Assembly (NCBI GenBank): GCA_951812795.1
Contig: OX638325.1
Span: forward strand, 2,380,277-2,444,276
DNA length: 64,000 bases
Direction of reading: 5' to 3'
Source: an uncultured Dehalococcoidia bacterium
Lineage (GTDB): Bacteria > Chloroflexota > Dehalococcoidia > Lucifugimonadales > Lucifugimonadaceae
Under the pieces are notes generated by a model. It had not been told where the DNA came from. It ran no database searches and saw only the letters and a program-made list of their open reading frames with translations. The first letter of the stretch is position 1. The number at the start of each line of letters is the position of its first letter. This document shows, in pieces, positions 8,423 to 16,441 of this stretch. A program made the translations under genes and the position numbers.

Positions 8423-9466
8423 ATGCCATCCGAAGAGCGATCTGCCCAAGCGCCGATTAGCGAATCGGATCTCGTCGATATGATCAAGCAGCGGGTGCTG
8501 GATGGAGCGGCGGTGGAGGGAGACGAAGTCGGGGTTGGCGATGACGCAGCCGTATTGCGGTTCGATGCCAAGCACATTGTATTGACGGCCGACGCGATGG
8601 TGGACGGCGTACATTTCCTTTCGTCGTCGATGTCTTGGTACGACATCGGGTGGAAATGTATTGTGTCGAATCAGAGCGACATCGCCGCAATGGGCGCAAT
8701 TCCTCAACATGCGGTTCTGACATTGGCTATTCCGGCAACGACACAGGTTGGTGACTTGGACGAAGTTATGTCAGGAGTGATCGATGCGTTGGACCGTTAT
8801 GGAGGGCGTCTAGTGGGGGGCGATACGGTTTCCTCAGACGTCATCATGCTCAGCGTATCTTTAACCGGGCGACTCTCCGAAGTTGGTCAAGTGCTGACAC
8901 GAACCGCCGCGCGACCTGGTCAGTTGATCGCGGTAACCGGTGCGATGGGAGCGTCGGCAGGCGGTTTGGCAGTGTTGAATGAAAGTCTCGCTTCCGGCGG
9001 GCAATCTACAGTGTCTGATGATGAACAGCTCCTTCTCGACGCTCATTTCCGTCCCAGTCCGCGGGTCGACCTAGTACCGGCGATGATTGGTTCAGGGATC
9101 GGATGCGCGATGGACGTGAGCGACGGATTGTTGATCGATCTTGAGCGTATCTGCGTCGCTAGTCGGGTAGACGCAGTGATCAACGCGGACCGTGTGCCAA
9201 TTGCCGCAGAGTTGCTTAACGTCCTTCCACATCGAGCTCGAGAGTTGGCTTTGACCGGCGGTGAAGACTACGAGATCCTCTACATCGGCGACACCGACGC
9301 GATTGCGCAGGTCAACGCGGCCCAACCGGATTTCAGATCAGCCGATTACGGTGTGATCGGCGAAATTGTTGGGAAAAAGAACGCTCAAAGTGAGGTGACG
9401 GTTTTGGATCAAACCGGGCGTCGTGTTGAATTCGGTTCGAAGGGATGGGACCATTTCGCGAGATGA
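8423..9466 (+). CDS. thiL: Thiamine-monophosphate kinase
   Basis: This 347-residue enzyme phosphorylates thiamine monophosphate to thiamine pyrophosphate. The N-terminal signature GVGDDAAVLRF, the VLTADAMVDGVHF strand with its Mg-binding Asp, the SDIAAMGA helix, GGDTVSSD and the late ALTGGEDYEILY motif are all present in the right order, and the length is typical. It heads an operon in which its TGA overlaps the tsaE ATG (ATGAGTGA). Pairing of thiL with tsaE/tsaB is common in bacteria. The mRNA is probably leaderless. Confidence 0.94.
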   Translation: MPSEERSAQAPISESDLVDMIKQRVLDGAAVEGDEVGVGDDAAVLRFDAKHIVLTADAMVDGVHFLSSSMSWYDIGWKCIVSNQSDIAAMGAIPQHAVLTLAIPATTQVGDLDEVMSGVIDALDRYGGRLVGGDTVSSDVIMLSVSLTGRLSEVGQVLTRTAARPGQLIAVTGAMGASAGGLAVLNESLASGGQSTVSDDEQLLLDAHFRPSPRVDLVPAMIGSGIGCAMDVSDGLLIDLERICVASRVDAVINADRVPIAAELLNVLPHRARELALTGGEDYEILYIGDTDAIAQVNAAQPDFRSADYGVIGEIVGKKNAQSEVTVLDQTGRRVEFGSKGWDHFAR

Positions 9467-9948
9467 GTGAGTTTCGGATCGTAAGTGAAACTGAGGATCG
9501 TACGGTCGCGATAGGCCGTGCGCTCGGGAGTGAGATTCGCGCCGGTGACGTCGTGCTGCTCCATGGCGAGATGGGAGCGGGAAAGACATGTATGACTCGC
9601 GGGATTGCGTTGGGCGCGGAATGCGAGGTTTCGGCGCGGAGTCCGACATTCATTATCCTCGCCGAGTATCCGGGTCGGGTGCGAATCTTCCATTGCGACC
9701 TATATCGCATCACAGGCGCAGCAGATGTTTATGATTTGGCGTTGGATGAGACATTGGACCGGGGAGCATTGGTTGTTGAATGGCCAGAGAATGCCGAGGG
9801 CGTTCTGCCAGATGACGCGCTTGAAGTCCGAATTAATCCAGATTCGAAGACGGACAACCGGGTGATTTTGATGGATGGGACCGGCCCTAATTCGTGTGCG
9901 TTGTTGAACCGTTTCGCGAATTCAATGGCGATGATGGTGGAGCAATGA
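9463..9948 (+). CDS. tsaE: tRNA t6A biosynthesis ATPase TsaE
   Basis: This 161-residue P-loop ATPase helps turn over the TsaB-TsaD complex that adds threonylcarbamoyl to A37 of ANN-decoding tRNAs. The Walker A motif is HGEMGAGKTCMTRG, followed by SARSPTFIILAEYPG and HCDLYRI. I chose the ATG at 9463, which overlaps the thiL stop in an ATGA. The frame stays open 18 bases further upstream, but that would run into thiL. The C-terminal EWPENAEGVLPDDALEV block is also family-typical. The stop overlaps the tsaB start by four bases. Confidence 0.93.
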   Translation: MSEFRIVSETEDRTVAIGRALGSEIRAGDVVLLHGEMGAGKTCMTRGIALGAECEVSARSPTFIILAEYPGRVRIFHCDLYRITGAADVYDLALDETLDRGALVVEWPENAEGVLPDDALEVRINPDSKTDNRVILMDGTGPNSCALLNRFANSMAMMVEQ

Positions 9949-10601
9949 TCGTACTCGGTATCGATACGTCGACTAGCTTAGCTGGCGTGGCGTTAAGCGT
10001 CAACGGAGTTGTGACGAGCGAAACTTGGCAATCACGGCACAATCACGGTCGTGAAGTGATGCCGGTGGTAACGCGGTTGTTGCAAGCGGACGCGGTCGAG
10101 GCGGATCAAATCGATGCCGTGGCGGTGAGCTTGGGACCAGGAGGTTTCAGCGCGGTCAGAGTCGGGATTGCAACCGCGAACGGACTAGTCGCGCCGCGTC
10201 AAACCCGTCTACTCGGCATCCCGACGCATCTGATGCAGGCCTATCCGCATCGAAGATTGGAAGGGATGCGGATCGTGTCGTTGATACCGATCGGTCGTAA
10301 ACAGCTTTCGTATGGTGTCTTCGAGGTGCCATTTTCCCCGTTGGACGATCAGTTCGAAACCGGCATCTGTGGATCCGATGAAGTTAGAGAACGCTTTGAG
10401 GATTCGCGGTCGTTGATTTGTGGCGAGGGCGCTTTTCCGACCACGAAAGCTGGACTCGACACCCAAACTGAATTCGTTCGTCCGCCCGAACATCTGCTCA
10501 GCATCGCGTTGGAACGACTCGAGCTAGGATCAGCGTCTGATGGACCGGTTGAACCGATCTACTCCCGTCCTCCTACGATTACGGCTCCCAAACGAGCGTA
10601 A
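9945..10601 (+). CDS. tsaB: tRNA t6A biosynthesis protein TsaB
   Basis: This 218-residue protein of the ASKHA fold is the scaffold partner of TsaD and TsaE in threonylcarbamoyl-adenosine synthesis. The N-terminal MIVLGIDTSTSLAGVAL strand, the NHGREVMPVV helix and AVSLGPGGFSAVRVGIATANGL are diagnostic. The ATG at 9945 sits in an ATGA overlap with tsaE, which fixes the start. The C-terminal part is more divergent than in E. coli TsaB, ending in the PIYSRPP motif common to the family. tsaD and rimI do not follow here. Confidence 0.9.
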   Translation: MIVLGIDTSTSLAGVALSVNGVVTSETWQSRHNHGREVMPVVTRLLQADAVEADQIDAVAVSLGPGGFSAVRVGIATANGLVAPRQTRLLGIPTHLMQAYPHRRLEGMRIVSLIPIGRKQLSYGVFEVPFSPLDDQFETGICGSDEVRERFEDSRSLICGEGAFPTTKAGLDTQTEFVRPPEHLLSIALERLELGSASDGPVEPIYSRPPTITAPKRA

Positions 10602-10690
10602 ACCGCATCGTCCAACCGATGGTTGTGCACAATTGTTGTTTGGCGTATCGAATTACCCGCCACTAGTAATGCGTTGAGGGCGCGAGCAAT

Positions 10691-11155
10691 ATGGATTTAG
10701 AGCGAACACTGGTCTTGGTTAAGCCAGACGGCGTGCAACGCGGACTGGTTGGCACGATTATTGGCAAGTTTGAAGCCACGGGGATGAAGATCGTTGGGAT
10801 GAAGCTCATGCATGTCAGTGACACGTTGGCCCAGCGACACTACGCAGAGCACGAAGGCAAACCGTTTTATGCGGGTTTGGTCGACTACATAACCTCGGCA
10901 CCAGTCGTCGCCTTGTGCTTGGAAGGACCAGACGCGATCGCGATCACTCGGAAACTAATGGGTCCGACGAACCCTAGCGAGGCTCCTCCCGGCACAATAC
11001 GCGGAGACTTCGGGGTCGAGATCAGCCGTAACTTGGTGCACGGATCGGCCAATGAGGGCGATGCCTCACGAGAGGTCGGTCTCTTCTTGAGCGACGAAGA
11101 GTTGATCGACTATTCAAGATCGAACGACGTTTGGATCGCCTCGGACGAAGGCTGA
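10691..11155 (+). CDS. ndk: Nucleoside diphosphate kinase
   Basis: This 154-residue enzyme transfers the gamma phosphate of ATP to nucleoside diphosphates through a phospho-histidine. Present motifs are ERTLVLVKPDGVQRGLVG, HYAEHEGKPFY, TNPSEAPPGTIRGDFG and the active-site stretch RNLVHGSAN with its catalytic His. The C-terminus DVWIASDEG is slightly longer than the E. coli form. It stands alone, 89 bases after tsaB, and faces rsfS convergently across a 9-base gap. Confidence 0.96.
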   Translation: MDLERTLVLVKPDGVQRGLVGTIIGKFEATGMKIVGMKLMHVSDTLAQRHYAEHEGKPFYAGLVDYITSAPVVALCLEGPDAIAITRKLMGPTNPSEAPPGTIRGDFGVEISRNLVHGSANEGDASREVGLFLSDEELIDYSRSNDVWIASDEG

Positions 11156-11164
11156 TCCATCCGA

Positions 11165-11542
11165 CTACTGGATGCGGACCACTTCGTTCGCTTGCGACCA
11201 AAGTTCTTCAAGATCGTAGTAGGCACGCGTTTCGCGGTTGAAGAGGTGCACGATAAAACCGGGGAAGTCGATTAGTAACCAGCCGCCGGATCCAGAGCCT
11301 TCGCGATGATTTCGGCGCATGCCGAGTTCACGTACGCGGCGTTCGATTCGTCCGGCCATCATGTCGATGTGGCGCTCGGTTTCACCGCTCGCGATCACGA
11401 AGAAATCGGTGAAATCGCTGACGTTACGAGTGTCGAGCAGAACGACGTCGGAGCCGAGATTGGCCGAGGCTTCTTCGAGAGCCGCTCGTGCGATTTCTTC
11501 AATCGGAAGTTTGACGTTCGTTTCGGTCGTGGATGTTGTCAT
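11165..11542 (-). CDS. rsfS: Ribosomal silencing factor RsfS
   Basis: This 125-residue protein of the Iojap/RsfS family binds ribosomal protein uL14 and blocks subunit joining in starved cells. The core reads VVLLDTRNVSDFTDFFVIASGETERH, with GGWLLIDFPGFIVHLFNRETRAYYDLEELW near the end, a clear family match. I chose the ATG at 11542 because a TATAAT box (11558-11553, minus strand) lies ten bases upstream, which would give a nearly leaderless mRNA. A longer reading from 11578 would place the promoter inside the gene. Confidence 0.92.
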   Translation of the reverse strand: MTTSTTETNVKLPIEEIARAALEEASANLGSDVVLLDTRNVSDFTDFFVIASGETERHIDMMAGRIERRVRELGMRRNHREGSGSGGWLLIDFPGFIVHLFNRETRAYYDLEELWSQANEVVRIQ

Positions 11543-11552
11543 GTTGATTGCG

Positions 11553-11558
11553 ATTATA
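11553..11558 (-). promoter_or_regulatory. TATAAT box of rsfS
   Basis: A perfect TATAAT hexamer on the minus strand lies ten bases before the preferred rsfS ATG, so the leader would be only a few bases long. No ribosome binding site is present. Confidence 0.5.
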
Positions 11559-11630
11559 TCGGGTAGGTGATCGAGCATATACCAGTACTTTGTTCAACGA
11601 CAGCAGCCACGGCCTTGGTTTTATCCTGAA

Positions 11631-11640
11631 AAGGAGGTGA
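11631..11640 (+). promoter_or_regulatory. Perfect Shine-Dalgarno sequence upstream of mnmA with odd spacing
   Basis: AAGGAGGTGA is fully complementary to the usual 16S rRNA tail. The first in-frame start, TTG at 11657, lies 16 bases downstream and the family-typical ATG at 11708 lies 67 bases downstream. Both are further than the usual 5-10 bases. A GTG inside the motif opens a seven-codon reading frame whose TGA overlaps the TTG. Confidence 0.6.
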
Positions 11641-11707
11641 AACCCGTTCTACGATCTTGAACGGCCCTGCTGACCGCGGTTTGGTTAGCGGTTTTCAGGC
11701 AAATCTG

Positions 11708-12844
11708 ATGTTGAAAAAGAAAAAGCGCGCGCTCGTGGCCATGAGTGGAGGAGTCGACTCATCCGTAGCTGCGGCATTGTTGGCGAAGGAAGGTTACGAC
11801 GTTATCGGTGTCACGATGCGTCTCTTTAACGCGCCATTTGAGGGAGCAGCGAAACTCTCAAAATCGTGCTGTTCGCTCGAAGACGTTGAAGACGCCCGCG
11901 CTACATGTCGAATCATCGGTGCCAAGCATTACTACATGAACTTCGAAAAGGAGTTCCAAGAGCATGTCATCGATTACTTCGTTGGCGAGTACCGGCAAGG
12001 GAGGACACCTCACCCTTGCTTGGCCTGCAACGACCGTCTGAAGTTCAGCTTCTTGATGGAACGCGCCGAGTTGATGGACGCTGATGTCGTCGCCACCGGG
12101 CACTACGCCCGTATTCGCTCCGAAGCCGACGGCACTAGGTCGCTTTTGCGCGGCGCGGATGTGACGAAAGATCAGGCGTATGTTCTCTACAACCTGCGCC
12201 AAGATCAGCTACAGCGTTTGGCATTCCCGATCGGCGGTTACACCAAAGACGAGATTCGCGAGATTGCCCGTAATGAGGGTCTACCGGTTGCAGACAAGCC
12301 GGATTCACAGGACATCTGCTTTATTCCGACCGGAACGTATCGCGAATTCGTGCTGGAACGGTTGGATGATCCTAAGCCGGGTGTAGTCGTGGATGCTGAC
12401 GACAACGTGTTGGCTGAGCATGACGGAATCCACCAGTTTACGATCGGCCAGCGGAAGGGTTTGCCGATGATGGGCGGTTCCAAGCGGCCGATCTACGTAA
12501 CGTCGATCAATTCAAAATCTGGCAAGGTCACGGTCGGTTCCGTTGACGGACTGCTGCGCGACGAGGTGTACGCTTCGGCGGTCAACTGGATCGACGGTGC
12601 GCCGCCGACTGATCGGAATGTAACGGTGAAGATCAGATATCGAAGTCCCGAAGAAACGGCATCAGTGGAAATGATTACCCCAGAAATTGGGAAAGTCAGA
12701 TTCTCAAAGCCGATGCGTGCTTGTACTCCAGGTCAGGCCATTGTCATTTATCAAGGCGATCGAGTGTTAGGCGGCGGCTTCATTGAACTCGAATCTCCTC
12801 ATTCCGATGTCTCAACCGAGAATGATCTAGCCATCGCGGCATAA
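11708..12844 (+). CDS. mnmA: tRNA-specific 2-thiouridylase
   Basis: This 378-residue enzyme places sulfur on U34 of Lys, Glu and Gln tRNAs. The PP-loop ATP site SGGVDSS, the catalytic Cys region TPHPCLACNDRLKF, VATGHYARI, KDQAYVLYNL, the second catalytic Cys in DSQDICFIP and the C-terminal beta-barrel with FTIGQRKGL are all seen. I chose the ATG at 11708 because MLKKKKRALVAMSGG matches family N-termini. A TTG at 11657 would add 17 residues and sits closer to a perfect Shine-Dalgarno. A tRNA-Lys gene, one of its substrates, lies 2.2 kb downstream. Confidence 0.94.
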   Translation: MLKKKKRALVAMSGGVDSSVAAALLAKEGYDVIGVTMRLFNAPFEGAAKLSKSCCSLEDVEDARATCRIIGAKHYYMNFEKEFQEHVIDYFVGEYRQGRTPHPCLACNDRLKFSFLMERAELMDADVVATGHYARIRSEADGTRSLLRGADVTKDQAYVLYNLRQDQLQRLAFPIGGYTKDEIREIARNEGLPVADKPDSQDICFIPTGTYREFVLERLDDPKPGVVVDADDNVLAEHDGIHQFTIGQRKGLPMMGGSKRPIYVTSINSKSGKVTVGSVDGLLRDEVYASAVNWIDGAPPTDRNVTVKIRYRSPEETASVEMITPEIGKVRFSKPMRACTPGQAIVIYQGDRVLGGGFIELESPHSDVSTENDLAIAA

Positions 12845-12899
12845 TCGTTCGCCAATTGAACTCGAACCAATCGCGCGGTTAGCGTATCCTGAACGCGTC

Positions 12900-13967
12900 A
12901 TGCAAACGGCGCAAAAAAGGGAAACAGGCCCTACGTTCGCGTTCGAGATGGATTGCCAAAGATCCGGATACCGGGTGATCGCCGGGATCGACGAAGCAGG
13001 ACGTGGCGCACTCGCCGGGCCGGTTGTCGCCGCCGCCGTCGTGCTGCCAGCCGACATGTCACAAGAACACATTGAGCTCATCGACGATTCGAAGAAACTG
13101 ACTGCCAGCCAACGTGAGCGCGCGTTCGACGTAATTCGTAACTACGCGAGTGCGCACGGCGTGGGCGTCGTGCCTGCCGACCGCATCGACGAACTTGGCA
13201 TCGTTCCCTCGACGAAACTCGCCATGCGCGACGCGATCGGGTCGATCAGATGGAGGATCGACTTCCTACTGATCGATGCCGTCACGAACATCGGCATCGC
13301 TACGCCTTCGAAATCAATAATCCGGGGCGATTCCAAATCCTTGTCGATCGCGGCCGCGTCAATCGTTGCCAAAGTCACGCGCGACCGGATCATGTCGGGC
13401 GAACTTGAAGCACAACACCCCGGCTACGGCTTCGCACAACACAAGGGCTACGGCACTGTCGCACATATGGAAGCCCTCCAGAAATTCGGCCCAAGCCCGG
13501 TGCACCGTCGCGCCTTCAAACCCATAGCAAAACTAATCGCTGACAGGTCATGGGCAGCCCTAGCCGCTACATCTACCGCAAACATTGCAAATCGCGGCGA
13601 AATGAAGCTCCCGAATGGCCTAGGTCTAAACGCCGAAGAGGCGGCGGCCGACCACCTCCGTCAACTCGGTTACAGGATTGTCGACCGCAACTACAAAACC
13701 CGACACGGCGAGATCGACATCATCGCCAAGGTCGGGACCGAGTGGGTGTTCGTTGAGGTCAAGGGACGAAGCTCGACAAAGTTCGGTCGGCCCATTGAAG
13801 CTCTAACCCCCGCCAAACTCAACCGCATAGAGAACGTCGCCCTCTCCTATCTAGCGTCCGAAGTTGGCTCTAAAATCGTCGATTGGCGAATCGACTTTGT
13901 AGGCGTCACGAGATCCCCGGACGGTCGATCATTAGACTTCGAAATCGTCCGCAACGCACACTATTGA
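12900..13967 (+). CDS. rnhB: Fusion of ribonuclease HII and YraN/UPF0102 endonuclease-like domain
   Basis: This 355-residue protein has two domains. Residues ~15-205 are RNase HII, which removes ribonucleotides from DNA: VIAGIDEAGRGALAGPV carries the catalytic Asp-Glu pair, followed by DDSKKLT, IRGDSKS, KVTRD and HPGYGFAQHKGYGT. Residues ~235-355 are YraN/UPF0102, a PD-(D/E)XK nuclease-like fold: NAEEAAADHLRQLGYRIVDRNY, RHGEIDIIAK and VFVEVKGRSS. Many bacteria carry rnhB and yraN as adjacent separate genes. Here the frame runs on with no stop or start between them. A TATCCT box nine bases before the ATG suggests a leaderless mRNA. YraN function is unproven. Confidence 0.93.
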   Translation: MQTAQKRETGPTFAFEMDCQRSGYRVIAGIDEAGRGALAGPVVAAAVVLPADMSQEHIELIDDSKKLTASQRERAFDVIRNYASAHGVGVVPADRIDELGIVPSTKLAMRDAIGSIRWRIDFLLIDAVTNIGIATPSKSIIRGDSKSLSIAAASIVAKVTRDRIMSGELEAQHPGYGFAQHKGYGTVAHMEALQKFGPSPVHRRAFKPIAKLIADRSWAALAATSTANIANRGEMKLPNGLGLNAEEAAADHLRQLGYRIVDRNYKTRHGEIDIIAKVGTEWVFVEVKGRSSTKFGRPIEALTPAKLNRIENVALSYLASEVGSKIVDWRIDFVGVTRSPDGRSLDFEIVRNAHY

Positions 13968-13983
13968 TTGGCGGTTTCGACGC

Positions 13984-14940
13984 TCAGAAAACGGCGATCG
14001 GATTGACTGGCGAACCGGTCACGGTTGGCAACCTAAGCGGGAGGATGTTGATCAGGAACTCCCACCGTCCCATGTCCTGACATACCACGGCAAGATCGTC
14101 TAGCCAAGCATTGTCGAGAATCCACAACCCCATACCCACGATTCCGACTTGGTGTACCGGATTGCTAAATCGTTCGTACGGCGATGGTTGAACATCGTTG
14201 CCGGTGTCGGACCCCATAACAGCGACACCTCGCTCGTGCATGAACGGCAAGATTTCTGGCTTTGGTCCAGATGAACCTCCCACGTAGGCATCGACCGGTC
14301 CGAGTTCCTCCCGCATCCCGAGTTGACCAGTGCGTAGCAATAGGACATCGCCCGGCCTAACATTGAAGTTGCATCGTTGTTCAGCCGCCGCGATATCGTC
14401 CATTCCAACGCCGTCTCCGCGCTCGATGTAACGTTTTCCGCGCAGCATCGGTGCATCCACGAGCACACCGCGAGTGATTATCCCACCAACCGCGGCAGTC
14501 ACGTCAAGCTCCGTTGCACCATCAGCGACCGTAACCACTGATGACGGGCGCCCGTTGTAAGCCTTGCCGTCCCAGAAGAAGTGCGCCAACGAGTCGATGT
14601 GTGTAACCGTGTGGCCGTGGAAAACGAGACCGAAGTAGTCGATAGCCACCTGCCGGTCCGGCCCCTCGCCCGGCCGATACACGTCGCCCGATCCGATCAT
14701 GTAGTGTTGCGGCGGACGTGGCACATCGACCGCGGCTTCGAACTCTACAGCCCTGGCACAGGATACCGTCGAACCTTCTTGAACCAGTGACAGCGCGTCG
14801 ATCGTTGTCTGGTGGCTCAGATGGTTGAGCGTCCCGCGTTGGTCGTCTTCACCCCAGCGTCCCCAGTTGTTCAAATCGCTGAGGAGCCAACGGAGGAGGT
14901 CTTTTTGGGTGGGAGGAGACGTTGACATGGAAATCGACAT
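13984..14940 (-). CDS. Cyclase-family metal-dependent hydrolase (kynurenine formamidase-like)
   Basis: This 318-residue protein belongs to the cyclase/kynurenine formamidase superfamily. The metal motif appears as HGHTVTHIDSLAHFFWDG (family pattern HxGTHxDxPxHF, here in variant form). Further matches are RPGDVLLLRTG and the C-terminal AVMGSDTGNDVQ and GLWILDNAWLDDLA blocks. Members open amide or ester rings in Trp and xenobiotic breakdown, but the substrate here is unknown. An in-frame ATG at 14928 is an alternative start. The gene is convergent with rnhB-yraN and stands alone. Confidence 0.82.
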   Translation of the reverse strand: MSISMSTSPPTQKDLLRWLLSDLNNWGRWGEDDQRGTLNHLSHQTTIDALSLVQEGSTVSCARAVEFEAAVDVPRPPQHYMIGSGDVYRPGEGPDRQVAIDYFGLVFHGHTVTHIDSLAHFFWDGKAYNGRPSSVVTVADGATELDVTAAVGGIITRGVLVDAPMLRGKRYIERGDGVGMDDIAAAEQRCNFNVRPGDVLLLRTGQLGMREELGPVDAYVGGSSGPKPEILPFMHERGVAVMGSDTGNDVQPSPYERFSNPVHQVGIVGMGLWILDNAWLDDLAVVCQDMGRWEFLINILPLRLPTVTGSPVNPIAVF

Positions 14941-15078
14941 TCGGTCTGGGAGTCTAAGCGAGCGGATGCTTCGCCGGAATCGATACCAGCGTTGGAGTAC
15001 CGCGGGGACGATTCATCGCCGATTATAGCCTGCGCTGGACTCGATTAACCGGTGGCGAACGCGATTAGAATCACAGGT

Positions 15079-15154
15079 GGCGCGCTAGCTCAATTGGCAG
15101 AGCAAGTGACTCTTAATCACTAGGTTCGGGGTTCGAGTCCCCGGCGCGTCACCA
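15079..15154 (+). tRNA. tRNA-Lys, anticodon CTT
   Basis: A complete cloverleaf folds by eye. The 7-bp acceptor stem GGCGCGC/GCGCGTC has one G-T pair, the D-arm stem is GCTC/GAGC, the anticodon stem AGTGA/TCACT closes the loop CTCTTAA, and the T-arm stem CGGGG/CCCCG closes TTCGAGT. The anticodon CTT reads AAG lysine codons. The discriminator base is A and the CCA end is encoded. A TAGAAT box lies at 15065-15070, nine bases before the 5' end. Confidence 0.96.
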
Positions 15155-15555
15155 GTTTTGCAATCGACTGGGTTAAGTTGACGATATTTCGCATTCAAAT
15201 GTGACATAGTTAACTCTGAAAATTCGGGATGATCTATTTTGAAGCTCCCGGATTCAAACCTGTCCGCCGAAGGGGTCCAAAACATGTGCCATGCATGTTT
15301 GGGCGATCCATCTCGTAGGTCATCGGAGTAATTATCACTTCGGTTACCACGCTCCTTGGCCACTCTACTCATGACTCGTCGGGACGCGTTATGCACACGA
15401 TTTCGGGCACGGACGCCCCAAGAGACCAGCACAACGAGTTGTGGAACATTTGAGGGCAGGTCACTTACCTATTGCGATGCCACAACTTTGACGTTTGGGT
15501 GACCAGTTCAACCCATATGGATCCTTCCCCAGATTTCACCCAAAGGAGCATCGAC
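15155..15555. other. Long gap after tRNA-Lys with no recognised gene
   Basis: About 400 bases separate the tRNA from the next gene. I see no conserved coding region, no strong hairpin with a T-run and no integrase or repeat that would mark a tRNA-associated island. The leftward open frame here runs through the tRNA and is not a gene. The last bases hold the ribosome binding site AAAGGAG of the following membrane protein. Confidence 0.5.
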
Positions 15556-16224
15556 ATGGGCACAATATCCGTGAACCGGCTAGCAGGCTTGTCACTCATA
15601 TTCGGTCCGTTGATCGCCTTCGTCTTCTTTCTCATAGAGCCGGGCGGGTTGCTGATTGACAGTGCCGAAGTGTCGGACGCTGTCGGCACCATAACGGCCA
15701 AGAGCGCCAACGCCGCGCTGACCAATGTAACCAACATCGCGACAATCCTCGGCTTGGCGCTAATCCTTTCTGGCATCTATGCGCTGATGCGCAACGTAAC
15801 CTTGCAAGGCGACGGCAAGGCGCTGGTTCAGATGGGATTCTTCATGATCTTAGTCGGACTGACCGGTTGGATACTGACTGGCGGCGTGGACTTCATTCTC
15901 GCCGACGCCGAAACCACCGAACAGATCAGTGGAAGCGTTCCCGTCTACTACGTCGGCTACGCCGGTGGGATCGCACTCGGGTTCGGCGGATTTATCTTCG
16001 CGCTGGGCCTCTCCACAAGAGACGACTTTAACCGAATACTCTCCATGTTGGCTGCCATTGTCAGCCTGGCCGTAATGATCTTTTTCATGATGGCCGTACT
16101 CGACAACGACGCCCGCGACACCTATATCAGCTTGGCCCGAGGTTGCTACGTGCTCTTGGTTATCTGGTACGGATATCTAGGATTCGGACGCATGAATCGT
16201 CCCGATCCCGACCTGTGGCAATAG
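15556..16224 (+). CDS. Hypothetical multi-pass membrane protein
   Basis: This 222-residue protein has about six hydrophobic segments, with a first segment LAGLSLIFGPLIAFVFFLIE, a second around NIATILGLALILSGIYALM, and later ones ending GCYVLLVIWYGYLGFG. I do not recognise a family. The layout suggests an inner-membrane protein with short loops and no enzymatic motif. The ATG at 15556 is preceded by AAAGGAG at a seven-base distance, which decides this start over two in-frame ATGs upstream. It is a single gene, convergent with the FtsX-like permease operon, with 217 bases between that show nothing notable. Confidence 0.72.
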   Translation: MGTISVNRLAGLSLIFGPLIAFVFFLIEPGGLLIDSAEVSDAVGTITAKSANAALTNVTNIATILGLALILSGIYALMRNVTLQGDGKALVQMGFFMILVGLTGWILTGGVDFILADAETTEQISGSVPVYYVGYAGGIALGFGGFIFALGLSTRDDFNRILSMLAAIVSLAVMIFFMMAVLDNDARDTYISLARGCYVLLVIWYGYLGFGRMNRPDPDLWQ

Positions 16225-16441
16225 ACAGGGTCTAGAACGTTCCGGCTATCAACAGCACGAATGCAGGGTGCCAATTCGGCATCACCGTAGCACACCGCTC
16301 GGGATGTATTGTCGCCCTCGTTTCAACGTGTGGACCAGCCGCATCACCGACGGAACGAACGGAACGAACATAATACGAGATTTTCGCATCCGATCGAGAT
16401 TCGGGCAGGCAACTGGAGTAGCGCGCGACGATCTGATCCCG

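Noticed and set aside
15085-15432. Leftward open frame of 115 codons ending over tRNA-Lys
   Set aside because: It runs antisense through the tRNA, and its C-terminus (GTRTPN-type words) is the usual artefact of translating a tRNA's reverse strand.
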